From Primula veris (lineage: Eukaryota; Streptophyta; Magnoliopsida; Ericales; Primulaceae): DNA of 64,000 nt. Under the pieces are notes generated by a model. That model did no database searches. It saw only the letters and a list, made by a program, of their open reading frames with translations, and had not been told where the DNA came from. Made by a program: the position numbers and the translations under genes. Location of the stretch: NCBI GenBank assembly GCA_963682055.1, contig OY821744.1, positions 2,485,001-2,549,000 on the forward strand, in the 5' to 3' direction. Shown one piece after another: positions 22,431 through 33,336 of this stretch (positions are counted from its first letter, which is position 1; each line of letters begins with the position of its first letter).

Positions 22431-22990
22431 AACCACTTGTTAGTCCGTCCTCTTCTCATATTATACTTTTTCTCGTATTTAAGTCGTAAACTAGAAACGA
22501 GTCAACGCCCCATCTTTACAATAATAATGGTGTTATGATGGCGATTTACTAAGTAACTAGGTTCCAGAATGAAGTCTTCAAGTAAACATTTCGCATGGCG
22601 AAATCTTATTTTGGATGCATGGTAATACAGATTGTAAAATGGATGAAGAAATTGGCTAACATATATTAACATTGGCGAATGATTTCAAATTTCATTGAGA
22701 GGGATGAGAATAATCCTTGAACATATTAGTTGCGAAGACGAGGATAAGTAAGCAAAACATATTTTAGATGCATACTAAAATTAATTTCAATTTTCTTAAC
22801 AAGTATCTAAAGATCCAATTAAGTTAGTCTCTAATGAAAAACATCCACTTTTAGTACAAACTATAGCTAGTGTCGATACTTTTGAGTATTAAATTTTGTG
22901 TTAACGTACTAGAGTATGTTGTAATGTTATCAGGTTTAGGATACACAAATTGTACTGAAATCAATAAAAACAAGAACTAACTCTAAGAAA
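22431..22990. repeat. Fragment of a fourth, diverged repeat copy
   Basis: The fragment starts with the TTAGTCCGTCCTC subrepeat, then matches the 1,020-1,400 portion of unit 1 (GAAGTCTTCAAGTAAACATT, ATGGATGAAGAAATTG). It is AT-rich and non-coding. Confidence 0.6.
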
Positions 22991-23639
22991 CGACAAAAGA
23001 ACACAGGACCATACTTGTGGAAAACCCAAATTTATTTATTTATTTTAATTAAACAGGACCATACTTTATTGAAACAAAAAATATTCGTGTCGTGGAACAA
23101 GCCTCTATGGCTAGCCTAAAAACTGACAAAAGAACACAGCAACAAAGGTGATGATAATTAAACAAGAAAGTACTGCTTCTTCTTCTTTTTGGCAAAAGAA
23201 AGACAAACTTATACTAGTCGAAAATAAAAACATAAAATTACATCAAGTTAGTCATAAATTGTAACCCTCAACTTCAAGCATGTGTTTCTCGTTCATGTAA
23301 TCTCCACTTCGTAATGGTGGAAACCTCGGAGGATTCGATTCATTGCAACAACTTTTCAACCATTCTACAATACAGTGTGGGTTCGGCTATAGGAAGAAAG
23401 CCATCAAATCAAGGTACCCAAACCGAGAAGAAACTACGAATCTATAGTGAACTACAAAAAATCTTTAACGGAAAAATATTAAACACTAATGCATCAGTTT
23501 CCTTCATTTGCATACAAATTAATAAATAAAAAACATAATGAGAAAATAAACTTATTTGTTTATAAGTCTGAAATTAGGTAATCCAGTCAAATCTATTATG
23601 TGAATAGCATAAGTATATTTAAGTAATCATATGCACTTA
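22991..23639. other. Gene-free AT-rich spacer
   Basis: I see no coding exon, RNA gene or clear repeat here. A 71-codon frame at 23,314-23,529 shows no family features. Confidence 0.5.
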
Positions 23640-24340
23640 AAAAGTAATTAGTAATACCATCAGAGCCATTTTTAGCCAAACTATCGACAACGCTAATAGC
23701 TTCTTTATAAACATGCATTAAATCCAAACTAACCTGCTGTTTAAGTAAAAGAATATACTCCCAAATATTTTAGTATTTAATTGGAACCTTAGAGTTACCA
23801 TGCCACCAATTTCTAATAATCGGAGAATCAGTTTCAATAATAACCTTATAAATATTCAAAGTATAGCAAATATTAAGACCAGAATATAAAGCATGAAGTT
23901 CAGCATAAATGTTGGTGTTAACATCTAAGTTTTCATAAAATGCAAAGATAATCATATATGTATACAGGCCCAGGATTACCAGATGAAGAGCCGTTTATGT
24001 TAAGCTCAAGTCTACCTTTATGTGACAAACTCCAGGACATGGCTACTAATTTTTTAGTATTAGTAATATTACAAGATTCTAACGCAAGTTTCTGAAAGTT
24101 GTTCATAGGAGTATAATTATTAATAAAAACATTTAGTTCTCTAATCTAAGTACGTAAGAGTTTTTGCAATAATAATATTAGCCAAAGGATGAAAATGTAA
24201 TTATTTCTATTAATCCAAATTTCCCAAATAATGATAAAAGGAATCAACCTAGCAATTTTATCTACCTGAGAATTATTATGAAAATTATCACACCAGTTAT
24301 TAATAATAGTATTAAGTGGTTGATTAAGGTTGATAGTGTA
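23640..24340 (-). pseudogene. LINE 3' remnant, minus strand (RNase H)
   Basis: On the minus strand, about 24,060 down to 23,770 reads GRLELNINGSSSGNPGP, then AELHALYSGLNICYTL, then VIIETDSPIIRNWWHG. This is the order of the RNase H domain at the C-terminus of plant LINEs. Upstream (24,170-24,330) lies degenerate zf-RVT-side sequence (PFIIIWEIWINRNN). A frameshift splits the RNase H near 23,950. It is independent of the plus-strand LINE in units 1 and 2. Confidence 0.72.
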
Positions 24341-24574
24341 TCAAAAACATTACTAAAGTAACATTTTATTTATTTTATTAATAGAGAAAATGTGGATGAA
24401 AAATCACACAAAAACAAAAGCACAAAAGTATTCAATTAAAAGCTGCAACTAACTCGGAGAGTAATTACAGTAAATCATCAGTAAAATACAAAATTAACAT
24501 TTTTGGAAACCAATCCATCTCATGTTTGGGCAAAACGATTAATTTACAACTGAAATCACATCTAAAATAACTAT

Positions 24575-24795
24575 TACTCTTCACAAGATTTGTTGATGAG
24601 AGACTTGTGGATATGAGGGATGACACTTCCACCAGTAATGGTACCCTTAATAAGGGTATCAAGTTCTTCATCTCCTCGAATAGCAAGCTGCAAGTGCCTC
24701 GGAGTTATACGCTTAACTTTCAAATCCTTGCCGGCATTTCCTGCTAATTCCAGCACTTCTGCAATCAGGTACCGTTATATACATGCTGCTGTGCC
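24575..24795 (-). pseudogene. Histone H2A.Z C-terminal fragment
   Basis: On the minus strand, codons from about 24,770 read [37 protein letters not shown] and [20 protein letters not shown], ending INKSCEE and a TAA stop. This is the C-terminal half of H2A.Z, including the extended acidic-patch region and the docking domain. Upstream codons degrade at once: a stop precedes RYLIAEV and only scraps such as GTAA resemble the earlier part. With no first half, no start codon and no splice acceptor needed, I take it as a truncated pseudogene copy. It could be a real last exon only if other exons lay nearby, and I see none. Confidence 0.75.
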
Positions 24796-25420
24796 CTTGT
24801 TTTCAGTAGACGGTGATATTGACACACCTATAAGTCATGTAATTTTAACTTTAAGTGCAATTTATTATTGTGTTTAATATTAGTCTATAGTTTAAGTGCT
24901 CTTGATGATTTCAAAGAAATTTTTCTTAATCACAATATAACTCGCATTCACCTCAAAGGCGTAATTAATCTTTAATCATTCACACAATTCATGGTTCATC
25001 AAGCATCCCTACTAGAGGATCTAATGGGAAACTAAAATATTGATTCATCTTTGAGCTTGGATCATGGAAATTTTTCAACTGATGATGAGGGGGCTCACTC
25101 GGACCTAGGTTTTAATGAAGGAAATTGGAATCGCAAAGGAAACCGACACTCAATGAAAACTAGAGGACATAGAGTGCAAACAAAGTGGCAAACGTGATGT
25201 TTCATCGGATCGTGTTTAGACTTCTAGTGCTAATGCGTTTTTATATAGCTCATATGAGCATTTTTATCTCCTTAGTACTTAGAAGCAGAGATTAGTCGAG
25301 TATTTTGTTATTATATCTCATAGTGCCATAAGTTGTGGTTGCTTTTAGGCCGGAAAGTTTGTATGAACGTACATTTTGGTTCAATGCAAGTTTTTGTTTG
25401 TGAAAAAAAAAACATCCCTA
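24796..25420 (+). other. Non-coding stretch ending in an A-run
   Basis: There is no recognisable exon. A short basic frame at about 25,060-25,195 matches nothing I know. The stretch ends in GTGAAAAAAAAAA at about 25,398-25,411, which could be the tail of another non-LTR or processed insertion on the plus strand. Confidence 0.35.
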
Positions 25421-25729
25421 TTTTTTCTTCACCATGCAGGAACTAACGTTACAGTAAATTTTATTATCCATTACTTGTTTTCTCTTTTTAGCCAAAGGAT
25501 TAACTTCTACTAGACATTAAATCTCAGAGCATCTTTTTTTTTTTAATAAAAAAAATTTTTGAAATGTAGTGCAGGTAATGACGATTCATATCATAAAATT
25601 GACACGCAATTAACGTAATTTACGAGTTGATTATTTGCTAACAATAATAAAGCATCGATCTAATTAAGTATAAACAATACATGCATAAACTAAACCCATG
25701 AAAATTATGTGTTCTTACACATACCTTTT

Positions 25730-25955
25730 CTTCTGGTAATTCACTTAATCGTTTGATAAAAAGGCCATCAATGACAAAAATTGTTTCATCTTCTCCTCCT
25801 TCTTCTTCGGCTAGTTTTTTCATTATTGTTATGTATTTATGCACTCTATAGTCTCTTCTATTTTTCACGACTTTTCTATATCTACTATATATGACTGTTT
25901 TTGATATGTTTTGTAGGTGTAAAAGACATCTATATATAAGCACATGAGGAACCAT
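25730..25955 (-). pseudogene. Diverged F-box 5' exon fragment, copy 4
   Basis: On the minus strand the frame reads HLQNISKTVIYSR, then KVVKNRRDY, then KKLAEEEGGEDET and IKRLSELPEE, followed by a possible splice donor. It is the same exon as at 265-409 but clearly older. Here the frame stays open further upstream than in the other copies, up to about 25,955, which suggests the parent gene's start lies upstream of the ATG used in the other copies. Confidence 0.4.
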
Positions 25956-27201
25956 GAGATGGGGTTTCTTTAGCTTTTGGCATAGCGATTATAGTGTTTC
26001 CTTTCTTAGATTTTTTAAGTTCATGAGTAAATCTCATTATTCAAAATAAATACACAATAGTGGCAGTGTGGTACGTACTTGATCATATTAAATGTAATGA
26101 TATGATATTGTGAATATAGTATCAAATTGCATGCATGTACACACAATAAAGATTGATCCACATATGTAATCTTATTAAGTAAGCACAACCTTTTTCCCTT
26201 TACTAATTAAAAAAAAAACTAAATGAATGGCCTCGATTAATGATCTCGCGACCATATATATAGTATATAACTTTATAAATTACTTCGAGATTGAAATACG
26301 ACCGCTTAAACTGTTGTTAGTCCGTCCTCTACTCATAATATACCTTCCTCGTATTTAAGTCGTAACCTAGGTATCTAGGTTATTTCTGATCATGCATATT
26401 AATACGTAAGAATTATTGATGACAAAACGAAGACAATAGATTTTTTTTTCTTTTTTATTATGAGAAGTCTTCGGGTAAACATTTGTCATGGTGAAATCTT
26501 ATTTTGTATGCATGGTACGTAATATATAGATGGTATAATGGATGAAGAAATTGTCAAATAGAGATAATAACATTGGCGAATGATTTCAAATTCCATTCGA
26601 GAGGGATGAGAATAATCCTCGAACATATTAATTAGTTGCAAATACGAGAATAAATAAGCAAAAATATAGTATTTTTAGATGCCATACTAAAGATTATTTT
26701 AGTTTTCTTAAAAATTATCTGAAGATCCAATTAAGTTGGCCTCTAATGAAAAACATTCACTGCGGTACAAACTATACCGTCGATACTTTTGAGTATTAAA
26801 TTTTGTGTTAACGACTTAACGTATACTAGAGTATGTTGTAATGTTATCATATTTACGATACACAAACTGTACTGAAAGTCTGAAATCAATAAAAACTAGA
26901 ACTCTAAAAGTGATTACAGTATAAATGGTGGAAAAAACCCCATATTTTTTATTTTATTAATGAAATTTTAACACATATCTAAGCACAAATAAATATTGAT
27001 ATTATGAAAAAAAATATACTCCCTACTGGAAAATTGAGTATAATTTTCTATCCGAGTATAAACACAATTTGCAAGATTTATGTGTTTAATGAACGGTTCG
27101 TGAACAAATCGTATTTCCTTCAACAAGCATTTGGTACGTGTTCATTCGTTTATAGACGAACATGAACAAACATGCTCAGTTAACGAACAAACATGAACAG
27201 A
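25956..27201. repeat. Fifth diverged repeat fragment and spacer
   Basis: About 26,220-26,900 matches the subrepeat and the 1,020-1,400 part of unit 1 (TTAGTCCGTCCTCT, GAAGTCTTCGGGTAAACATT) at lower identity. The remainder is AT-rich. At 27,085-27,200, repeated GAACAAACATGAACA-type words occur, a common non-coding plant repeat. No gene is seen. Confidence 0.55.
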
Positions 27202-27363
27202 CACTATAAAAAAATACCCAAATCGTAACGGGATTAGTGACGGTATTTTTTGTTACGAGCTTATTAGCGACGGTTTTTGTGACGGATTTGTGACAGTTTA
27301 GTCAATTTGCGACAGATTTATGACTAATTTTTAAATTAGTGATATCATTGTGACAGATTTTGA
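27202..27363. mobile_element. CACTA-type transposon end
   Basis: The terminus CACTATAAAAAAATACCC is followed by repeated subterminal words (GTGACGG, GCGACGG, GTGACAG, GCGACAG). This is the classic layout of a plant En/Spm-type end, where such words bind transposase. No matching inverted end was found in the window, so it may be a solitary relic. Confidence 0.5.
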
Positions 27364-27639
27364 CTCTCACTGAATCAAATATTATTTTGTAGGGAGAGAT
27401 GACCTCACCCTACTAGGTGAGCATATGATAACATGATATGGACCTGAGGAAATACAACGTGAATCATAAGTTAAGGAGTCTAATGAGTGTTTTCAAATAT
27501 ATAGTGACTTTTACGCAATTACTGAAAATAAAAAACATAGTTTACTTCAAACTGAAATCTGACACAAACAGCCCAACTCAAATCTGAGATCAACAAACTC
27601 TCTGTCCAAACAAAACCCACATAAATATATATATATATA

Positions 27640-27655
27640 TATATATAGAGAGAGG
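27640..27655. repeat. (TA)n then (GA)n microsatellite
   Basis: A short TA run starting at about 27,627 is followed by GAGAGAG at about 27,648. It is a simple repeat with no other signal. Confidence 0.6.
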
Positions 27656-27669
27656 GTTTAATCTTTTAA

Positions 27670-28060
27670 TTTTTTCATTTTATAAGAAATTTCCAATTTA
27701 GATATCACCGTCATTAATCACGGAATCATGTTACGTGACAGCACGTGCTTGACAAACGTTAACGTGATAGTGTAATTTTATCATTTTACACCAAAATATA
27801 TCATAATAGAAAAACGTTTTTTTCAATTTAACACATAACAAAAATCAGCACATAGTCTAAATTTGGGAAAAAACGTTATTTTAGTATGATATATTTTGGT
27901 GTAAAAAGACAAAATTATACTCTCACGTTCAAGTTTATCAATCACATGCTGTCATCTGATATGATTTCGTGATTAATTTATAAAGTAGTATATAAATTGA
28001 ACAATAGACTTTGTAAAAGTTGAAAAGTCTATACCAAATTCGTTAACGATAACCAGTTTG
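27670..28060. mobile_element. Foldback/MITE element B
   Basis: The left half (TTTCCAATTTAG, CACGGAATCATGTTACGTGAC, ACACCAAAATATATCATAA, GAAAAACGTTTTT) reappears as its inverse in the right half (AAAAACGTT, TATGATATATTTTGGTGTAAAA, CATGCTGTC, CGTGATTAATT). Arms of about 170 bp surround a short centre. It is a diverged relative of the element in the PP2C intron at 36,869. It has no coding capacity. Confidence 0.65.
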
Positions 28061-28207
28061 GTAACTTATGTTTTACTATTACATACACAGATTTATCAAA
28101 TGGCCACTAAAATTCTCCAAAAACCCATTAAAATACACCTAAAATTTCCCTTAAATTCTTCTCTGAGATCAACAAACTCTCTACTTTAAACATATTGATC
28201 CAACCCC

Positions 28208-28212
28208 TAATG

Positions 28213-28243
<31 letters not shown>

Positions 28244-28400
28244 CATATATATATATATATACACATAAATTTGATTAAATACCCACTTAAATTCTCTAAA
28301 AACCCATCAAAATGAACCCAAAATCCATCTCTTTGCATTAACTCTAAATCCATAGATTCAATCAAATACATACATACATACATACATATATAATACATAC
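28208..28400. repeat. (CATA)n and (TA)n microsatellites upstream of the transporter gene
   Basis: CATACATACATACATA runs at about 28,211-28,240 and 28,370-28,390, with a TA run at about 28,243-28,261. A roughly 120-bp block starting with the microsatellite is repeated, with AAATTCTCCAAAAACCCATC at about 28,423 and a close match at 28,290. This is the promoter-proximal region of the gene that starts at 28,447. Confidence 0.65.
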
Positions 28401-28446
28401 ACAAATTAATCAAATGCCCACTTAAATTCTCCAAAAACCCATCAAA

Positions 28447-31400
28447 ATGCACCCCAAATTCCTCTCTCTCCTCCTCACTTTCGCCGCTTACGCTGCTTTT
28501 CATGCTTCTCGTAAACCGCCGAGCATCGTCAAGAGCACCCTTGCCACGTGGCCCCCCTTTCACGGGCCTACCGGGACCCACCGTCTCGGAGAACTCGACC
28601 TTGCCTTCTTGTCTTCGTACGCTGTCGGGATGTTTGTCTCTGGACACGTGGCGGATTCTCTTGATCTCCGGACATTCCTCGCTGTCGGTAAATTTTTGTT
28701 ATTTGAGTTTTTTTTAAAGCTTGAAGTTTTAGTATTGAAATGAATTTCATTATAATTTTTTTTTTATTTGAGATATTAAAGCTTGATGTTTTAGTATTGA
28801 AGTGAATTTCGTTATAACTGATAAATGTAATGTTAGCTGTTTTGATCATATTTGATGGGTGAAAAAATAGCCAAATGTATAATCTTGACCAAATTGGTAA
28901 CATGTATAATATTGACAAATTAGCAAAATGTATAATATTAACCAAAATTATAACATGTATAATCTTGACCAAATTAGCAACATGTATAATCTTGACCAAT
29001 TTAGCAAAATGTTTAGTCTTGACCAATTTAGCAAAGTAGACCAATTTAAGCGAAATGTATAATCTTGACTAAATTTGCAAAAAAAAAAAAAGAAGATAAA
29101 AAAAACATGACCAAATTACCAGAATGTGCTAATTCGACAATATTAGCATTGATAAATTTTATTAAAGGTCGAGTTGTTAGCATTGATAAACTATTTAATC
29201 ATGTGTGTTGTGGAGAAATTAGCAAACTGTTAATCCTGACCAAATTAGCAAAATGTACTATCTAGACAATATTAGCAAGAGCAAGGTTGGTAAATTTCAT
29301 TAAAACCTTAATCTGTTAGCAAAATGTAATCATAGACGGAATTGTTTAATCATGTGTGCTAGGTAAAGTTAGCAAAATTCTAGTCGGAATTAGCAAGAGA
29401 AAAGTTGGTAAATTTTATTTATGATTTTATTAAAAGCATAAGCTTTTAGCATTCGTGAGTATTTAATCATGTGTGTTGGGTTAAATTAGCAAAATGGATG
29501 ATCTTTGACAAAATTAGCAAATGTACTATTTAGACATAATTAGCAAAAGAAAGGTTGGTGAATTTTAGTTACCAGTTTGAATAAAGTTCGAGCTTTTTGC
29601 AGTAGCAACTAGTGTGTGTGATTTGGATAAATTTAGCGAACTATAAATTTTTAGACTATAAATTTAGCAAACTATAATTTGGATAAATCCTAAATTAGCA
29701 AAATTTAGGATTTGGATGACATAGTTAGCATCAAATCTATAGTGAACTTTTTTCCAGTTTGGTTGGATTACATTGATAGTCGGTCTACAATATAAATTTG
29801 ATAATAAATGATACCGGACAGCATCCGAGAGTCTCACGCCATAATTTCTCAAGATACCAATTGACAGTTTAACAACTAGTTTGGCATCTAAATTGAGATG
29901 TTTTTGGAAGGTATAATTTAGACAAATTTAGCAAAATGTATGATTGGAGGACTTGGTTAGCATTAACTCTGTTGAGTGAGCTTTTTTTTTCCAATTTAGT
30001 CTCAATACATTGATAGTCTACAGACTACAATATATATCAATAGTATATAATACTGAAGAGCATCAGAGAGTCTCCCCTCCATAATTTCGAGATACCAGTT
30101 TGACTGATACCAGTTAGTATTCAACAGGTATGTTCGGTAGCGGTCTTTTCACGATGCTTTTTGGATTTGGGTACTTTTTCGGCATACATCACCTGGGCTT
30201 TTACCTAATTGTTCAGATTTTATGTGGATTATTCCAATCGATTGGATGGCCTTGTGTCGTTTCCGTGGTTGGAAATTGGTTTGGTAAATCGAAAAGAGGC
30301 CTTATAATGGGTGTATGGAATTCTCATACCTCGGTGGGTAACATTATCGGCTCCCTCGTGGCTTCGTCAGCTTTAGCCCTTGGTTGGGGATGGTCTTTCG
30401 TATTTCCCGGGGTTTTTATCATTTTAATTGGGATTCTGGTTTGTTTTTTTCTCATTGTGGGGCCTCAAGAGGCCAAAGTTCAGGATATAGAGAGTGTGAG
30501 TGAGGTGGAGATGAATGTGGAGGGCTTGCCTTTGGTTGGTTCGGAGAAGGATAGAATTGATTTGTCGGATTCTATGGAGGGATCAGATTCGGTGGTTGCG
30601 ATTGGGTTCTTAGAGGCGTGGAAACTGCCAAATGTGGCTCCGTTTGCGTTTGCTCTATTTTTCTCGAAGCTCGTGGCATATACGTTCTTGTATTGGCTGC
30701 CGTTCTACATTAGGCACACAGGTATGTCTGTAGATCTGTATAATCATCATAAGTAAGCCAGTGGTTAAAGAGTTTGGAAGCATTGGGAGGGGATATTCTA
30801 TTTCCTCTCATTCGAAAAGGAATATTTGGTTGTCTGATATCATAATCATTATATCAAATGGCAACTTGAAAGCTGAGCTTTTTGGTTTTTTGGCCTGAAA
30901 CTTTTTAGAAGCTTGAAGCACGATGCATTCAACTTTTTTCTCAATTTTAAAAATCCAGTTTATTTGCTATAATAAGCTTCAAGCAAGCAAGTCAATAAAT
31001 AATTCAATTGATCTTGCTATCTTGTTGGTCTTGGACTATGTTTCCAGAATGCAATATTTTTTTTTAATGTGCCACGTCATCTTTACAAGGTTTTCTTTGT
31101 ACAAATCTTTTGGCCTGTATTCAATTGCTCTCGAGAGTAACTTCCACTTCTTTTCATTGCTATTTCAGCTGTTGCTGGTGTATTTATGTCACACAAAACC
31201 GCTGGCATACTCTCTACGGTATTTGACATAGGTGGCGTACTAGGCGGCATTTTAGCTGGTTTAATTTCCGATATACTTAAAGCTCGTGGTACCACTTCCG
31301 TTTTATTCCTCCTACTTTCAATCCCGGCCCTTATATTATACCGAATTTACGGAAATATATCCATGTTTATCAATATCACCCTCATGTTTACATCTGGGTT

Positions 31401-31683
31401 ACTTGTGAATGGACCGTACGCGCTTATAACAACTGCAGTTGCAGCTGATTTGGGAACTCAAGATCTGATAAAAGGTAATTCTCGGGCATTAGCTACTGTG
31501 ACCGCTATTATAGATGGGACTGGGTCGGTTGGGGCAGCTATTGGACCGCTTTTGGCCGGTTATATTTCGACTAAAGGATGGAATAGCGTGTTCGCTATGC
31601 TTATCGTTTCTCTCTTTATGTCGGCTTTGTTGTTGGTTCGTGTTGTGAGAATAGAAATCAAGGAGAAGTTGAGTAAAAGATAA
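28447..31683 (+). CDS. Putative glycerol-3-phosphate transporter (G3Pp, SLC37-like MFS)
   Basis: Three coding exons: 28,447-28,687, 30,128-30,721 and 31,169-31,683, with GT-AG introns of 1,440 and 447 bp. They join in phase to 449 residues. It is a membrane carrier of the major facilitator superfamily. Plant G3Pp proteins are related to GlpT and SLC37 sugar-phosphate:phosphate exchangers. Family marks are [16 protein letters not shown] in the first membrane segment and [19 protein letters not shown]. Others are [56 protein letters not shown] and [21 protein letters not shown] charged loop (about residues 198-235) separates the two six-helix halves. The protein starts directly in helix 1 and has a short first loop, a little shorter than most plant members. 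The substrate is inferred from family only. Confidence 0.9.
28870..29720 (+). repeat. Degenerate minisatellite in transporter intron 1
   Basis: The words AATGTATAATCTTGACCAAA and TTAGCAAAATGT recur many times with a period near 28-30 bases at the start (28,870-29,080). They then become more scattered to about 29,720. The array lies wholly within the first intron and makes up most of its length. Confidence 0.65.
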
Positions 31684-33336
31684 TAGATGATTTTCATTCT
31701 TTTTGTAACTACATTGTATACAGATACTTCATGTAAATACCAATTCAGATTTTGCACATTTATTAAAAGAATTGGGAGAGCTATGATTGTTGCTATACAT
31801 GTACTTAACTTCATTTTAGACTAAATTGTGATTAACAAACAGTAGTTGGGAGTCGTCGTCTGCTGTTTCGCAAAGTATTTATTTTGTGCTTCCATTTCTC
31901 ATTTCAGCCTTGTTTTGCTGCGTCTTTCAATGCTGCTTGATAGTTTTCTCGATATTAAGTTGTAGTGAATTTGGCTGGCCAGCTCAGACGGGAAATCTTT
32001 TTTCCTTTTTGACCTAAATGCTTCAAGTGTAAAGGTGGAACTTAATTAATAAGTGCTTTAAAACGCAAAAGCATTTCAGCAAAAGCTTTACTAATACTGT
32101 AACATAGCTTAAGCTAATTTAGTAGCAAAAGCTTACGAGTGCAAAAACGTAAACTTTTGAAGCCTAAAGCATATGATAAGCCTAAAAGCATTTCTATAAT
32201 AGGTGGAATATTTCTGTCAAATTTCAGCACTTGGCAAGAGCAATCTTAAGATGTTTGTCAAATTACAGACCCGCCTGACGATGAGAACAGTCTTTGAGTA
32301 TTCGTTCTTTCAAAGCGTAGTGAGGATAATACATGAAAAGACTCTTCTTTTGGTTTTGTCTGAAATGGATGTCGATCGCGGTCAAAGTTCATGAAGTATG
32401 ACAGGTACTTGAACAAAGTACTTGGACATTTTGTTTGGATTACTTTTCCGTTGCTATATTTATAAGTTATCTTTGTTAAGCAACCGTTATTTCTTAACCT
32501 TAATATTATATACTCCAAATTCCAAAAGGTTACAAGTGACCTTTGTACACCAAGAGTGCCAGAAGGTTTATCGGTGAGTTTTGACAATATATTTTACCAA
32601 CCGAGTATCTGACGTCTTTTATTGCTCTCCACTACGGTTTTCCGATTCTCTCTCCCTCCTGAATACCTAAATAATTATTTTTTCTGATAATCGTTTTCTG
32701 AGGGGGGTAACTAGTTAAACCATAAAAAAGATTCAAGGGTTACCCAGAAAATTAAAAAGGTTATCTCACACACCCAGCAGAGAATCGTAACTCTAGATCG
32801 CTCATTTACTGAATACTTCCTGATTCAACTAAATTTATTCACTACATGAATGAAGGTGTTTAAAACCAATCCCGTAATGGCATATTCAAAACCGAAACGC
32901 TCACAAGCCGGTTCACTCAACTTAGAGATTCTAGCTTTTTCAGGACAATAATAAACCCAGAAAAATCTTAGCTAAGCAAACAGCCAAGTGCAGCCCAGCT
33001 TCAAAAGCATAAAAGAAAAGAAAACCGAGCATAGAAGCCAGCAACAAAGCCTAAGAATAAACTTGAAAAAGAAGTTGCAAAGTAAAAGAATAAGTACACA
33101 GTTCCAATTTGTTTGATATTGATTAAATATGGCCACTTAACCAAATACAATTGTACAACAAAGATTTCCAATTTAAAAAGTTTGCTTCTTGTTTACACCA
33201 TTCTTGATAACAAAAATGGCCTCTACCAATGATAAAAAGAAAAATAGTTCCCCAATTATATACAGCACCCTTCTATAGAAGAGCCAATTATCATCATCAT
33301 CATATGATCTCTACCATTATTATTCATAAATAAGCA
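31684..33336. other. Convergent intergenic region, transporter to PP2C
   Basis: The 3' ends of the plus-strand transporter and the minus-strand PP2C face each other here. A+T-rich 3' UTR-like sequence lies at each side (for example TTATTAAAAG at about 31,761). At about 31,990-32,190 AAAAGC/GCTTTT words recur. Frames at 32,203-32,394 (plus) and 32,258-32,587 (minus) have no family features. I see no further gene. Confidence 0.5.

Noticed and set aside
28211..28400. Short regular repeats as a possible CRISPR-like array
   Set aside because: They are simple CATA/TA microsatellites without spacers, in a plant nuclear context.
28207..28647. Minus-strand frame of 146 codons with repeated tyrosine/methionine runs
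   Set aside because: It is read from the CATA microsatellite and the antisense of transporter exon 1.
32203..32587. Overlapping plus and minus frames between the transporter and PP2C genes
   Set aside because: No domain, motif or splice signal. The composition is like intergenic DNA and the two frames overlap on opposite strands.
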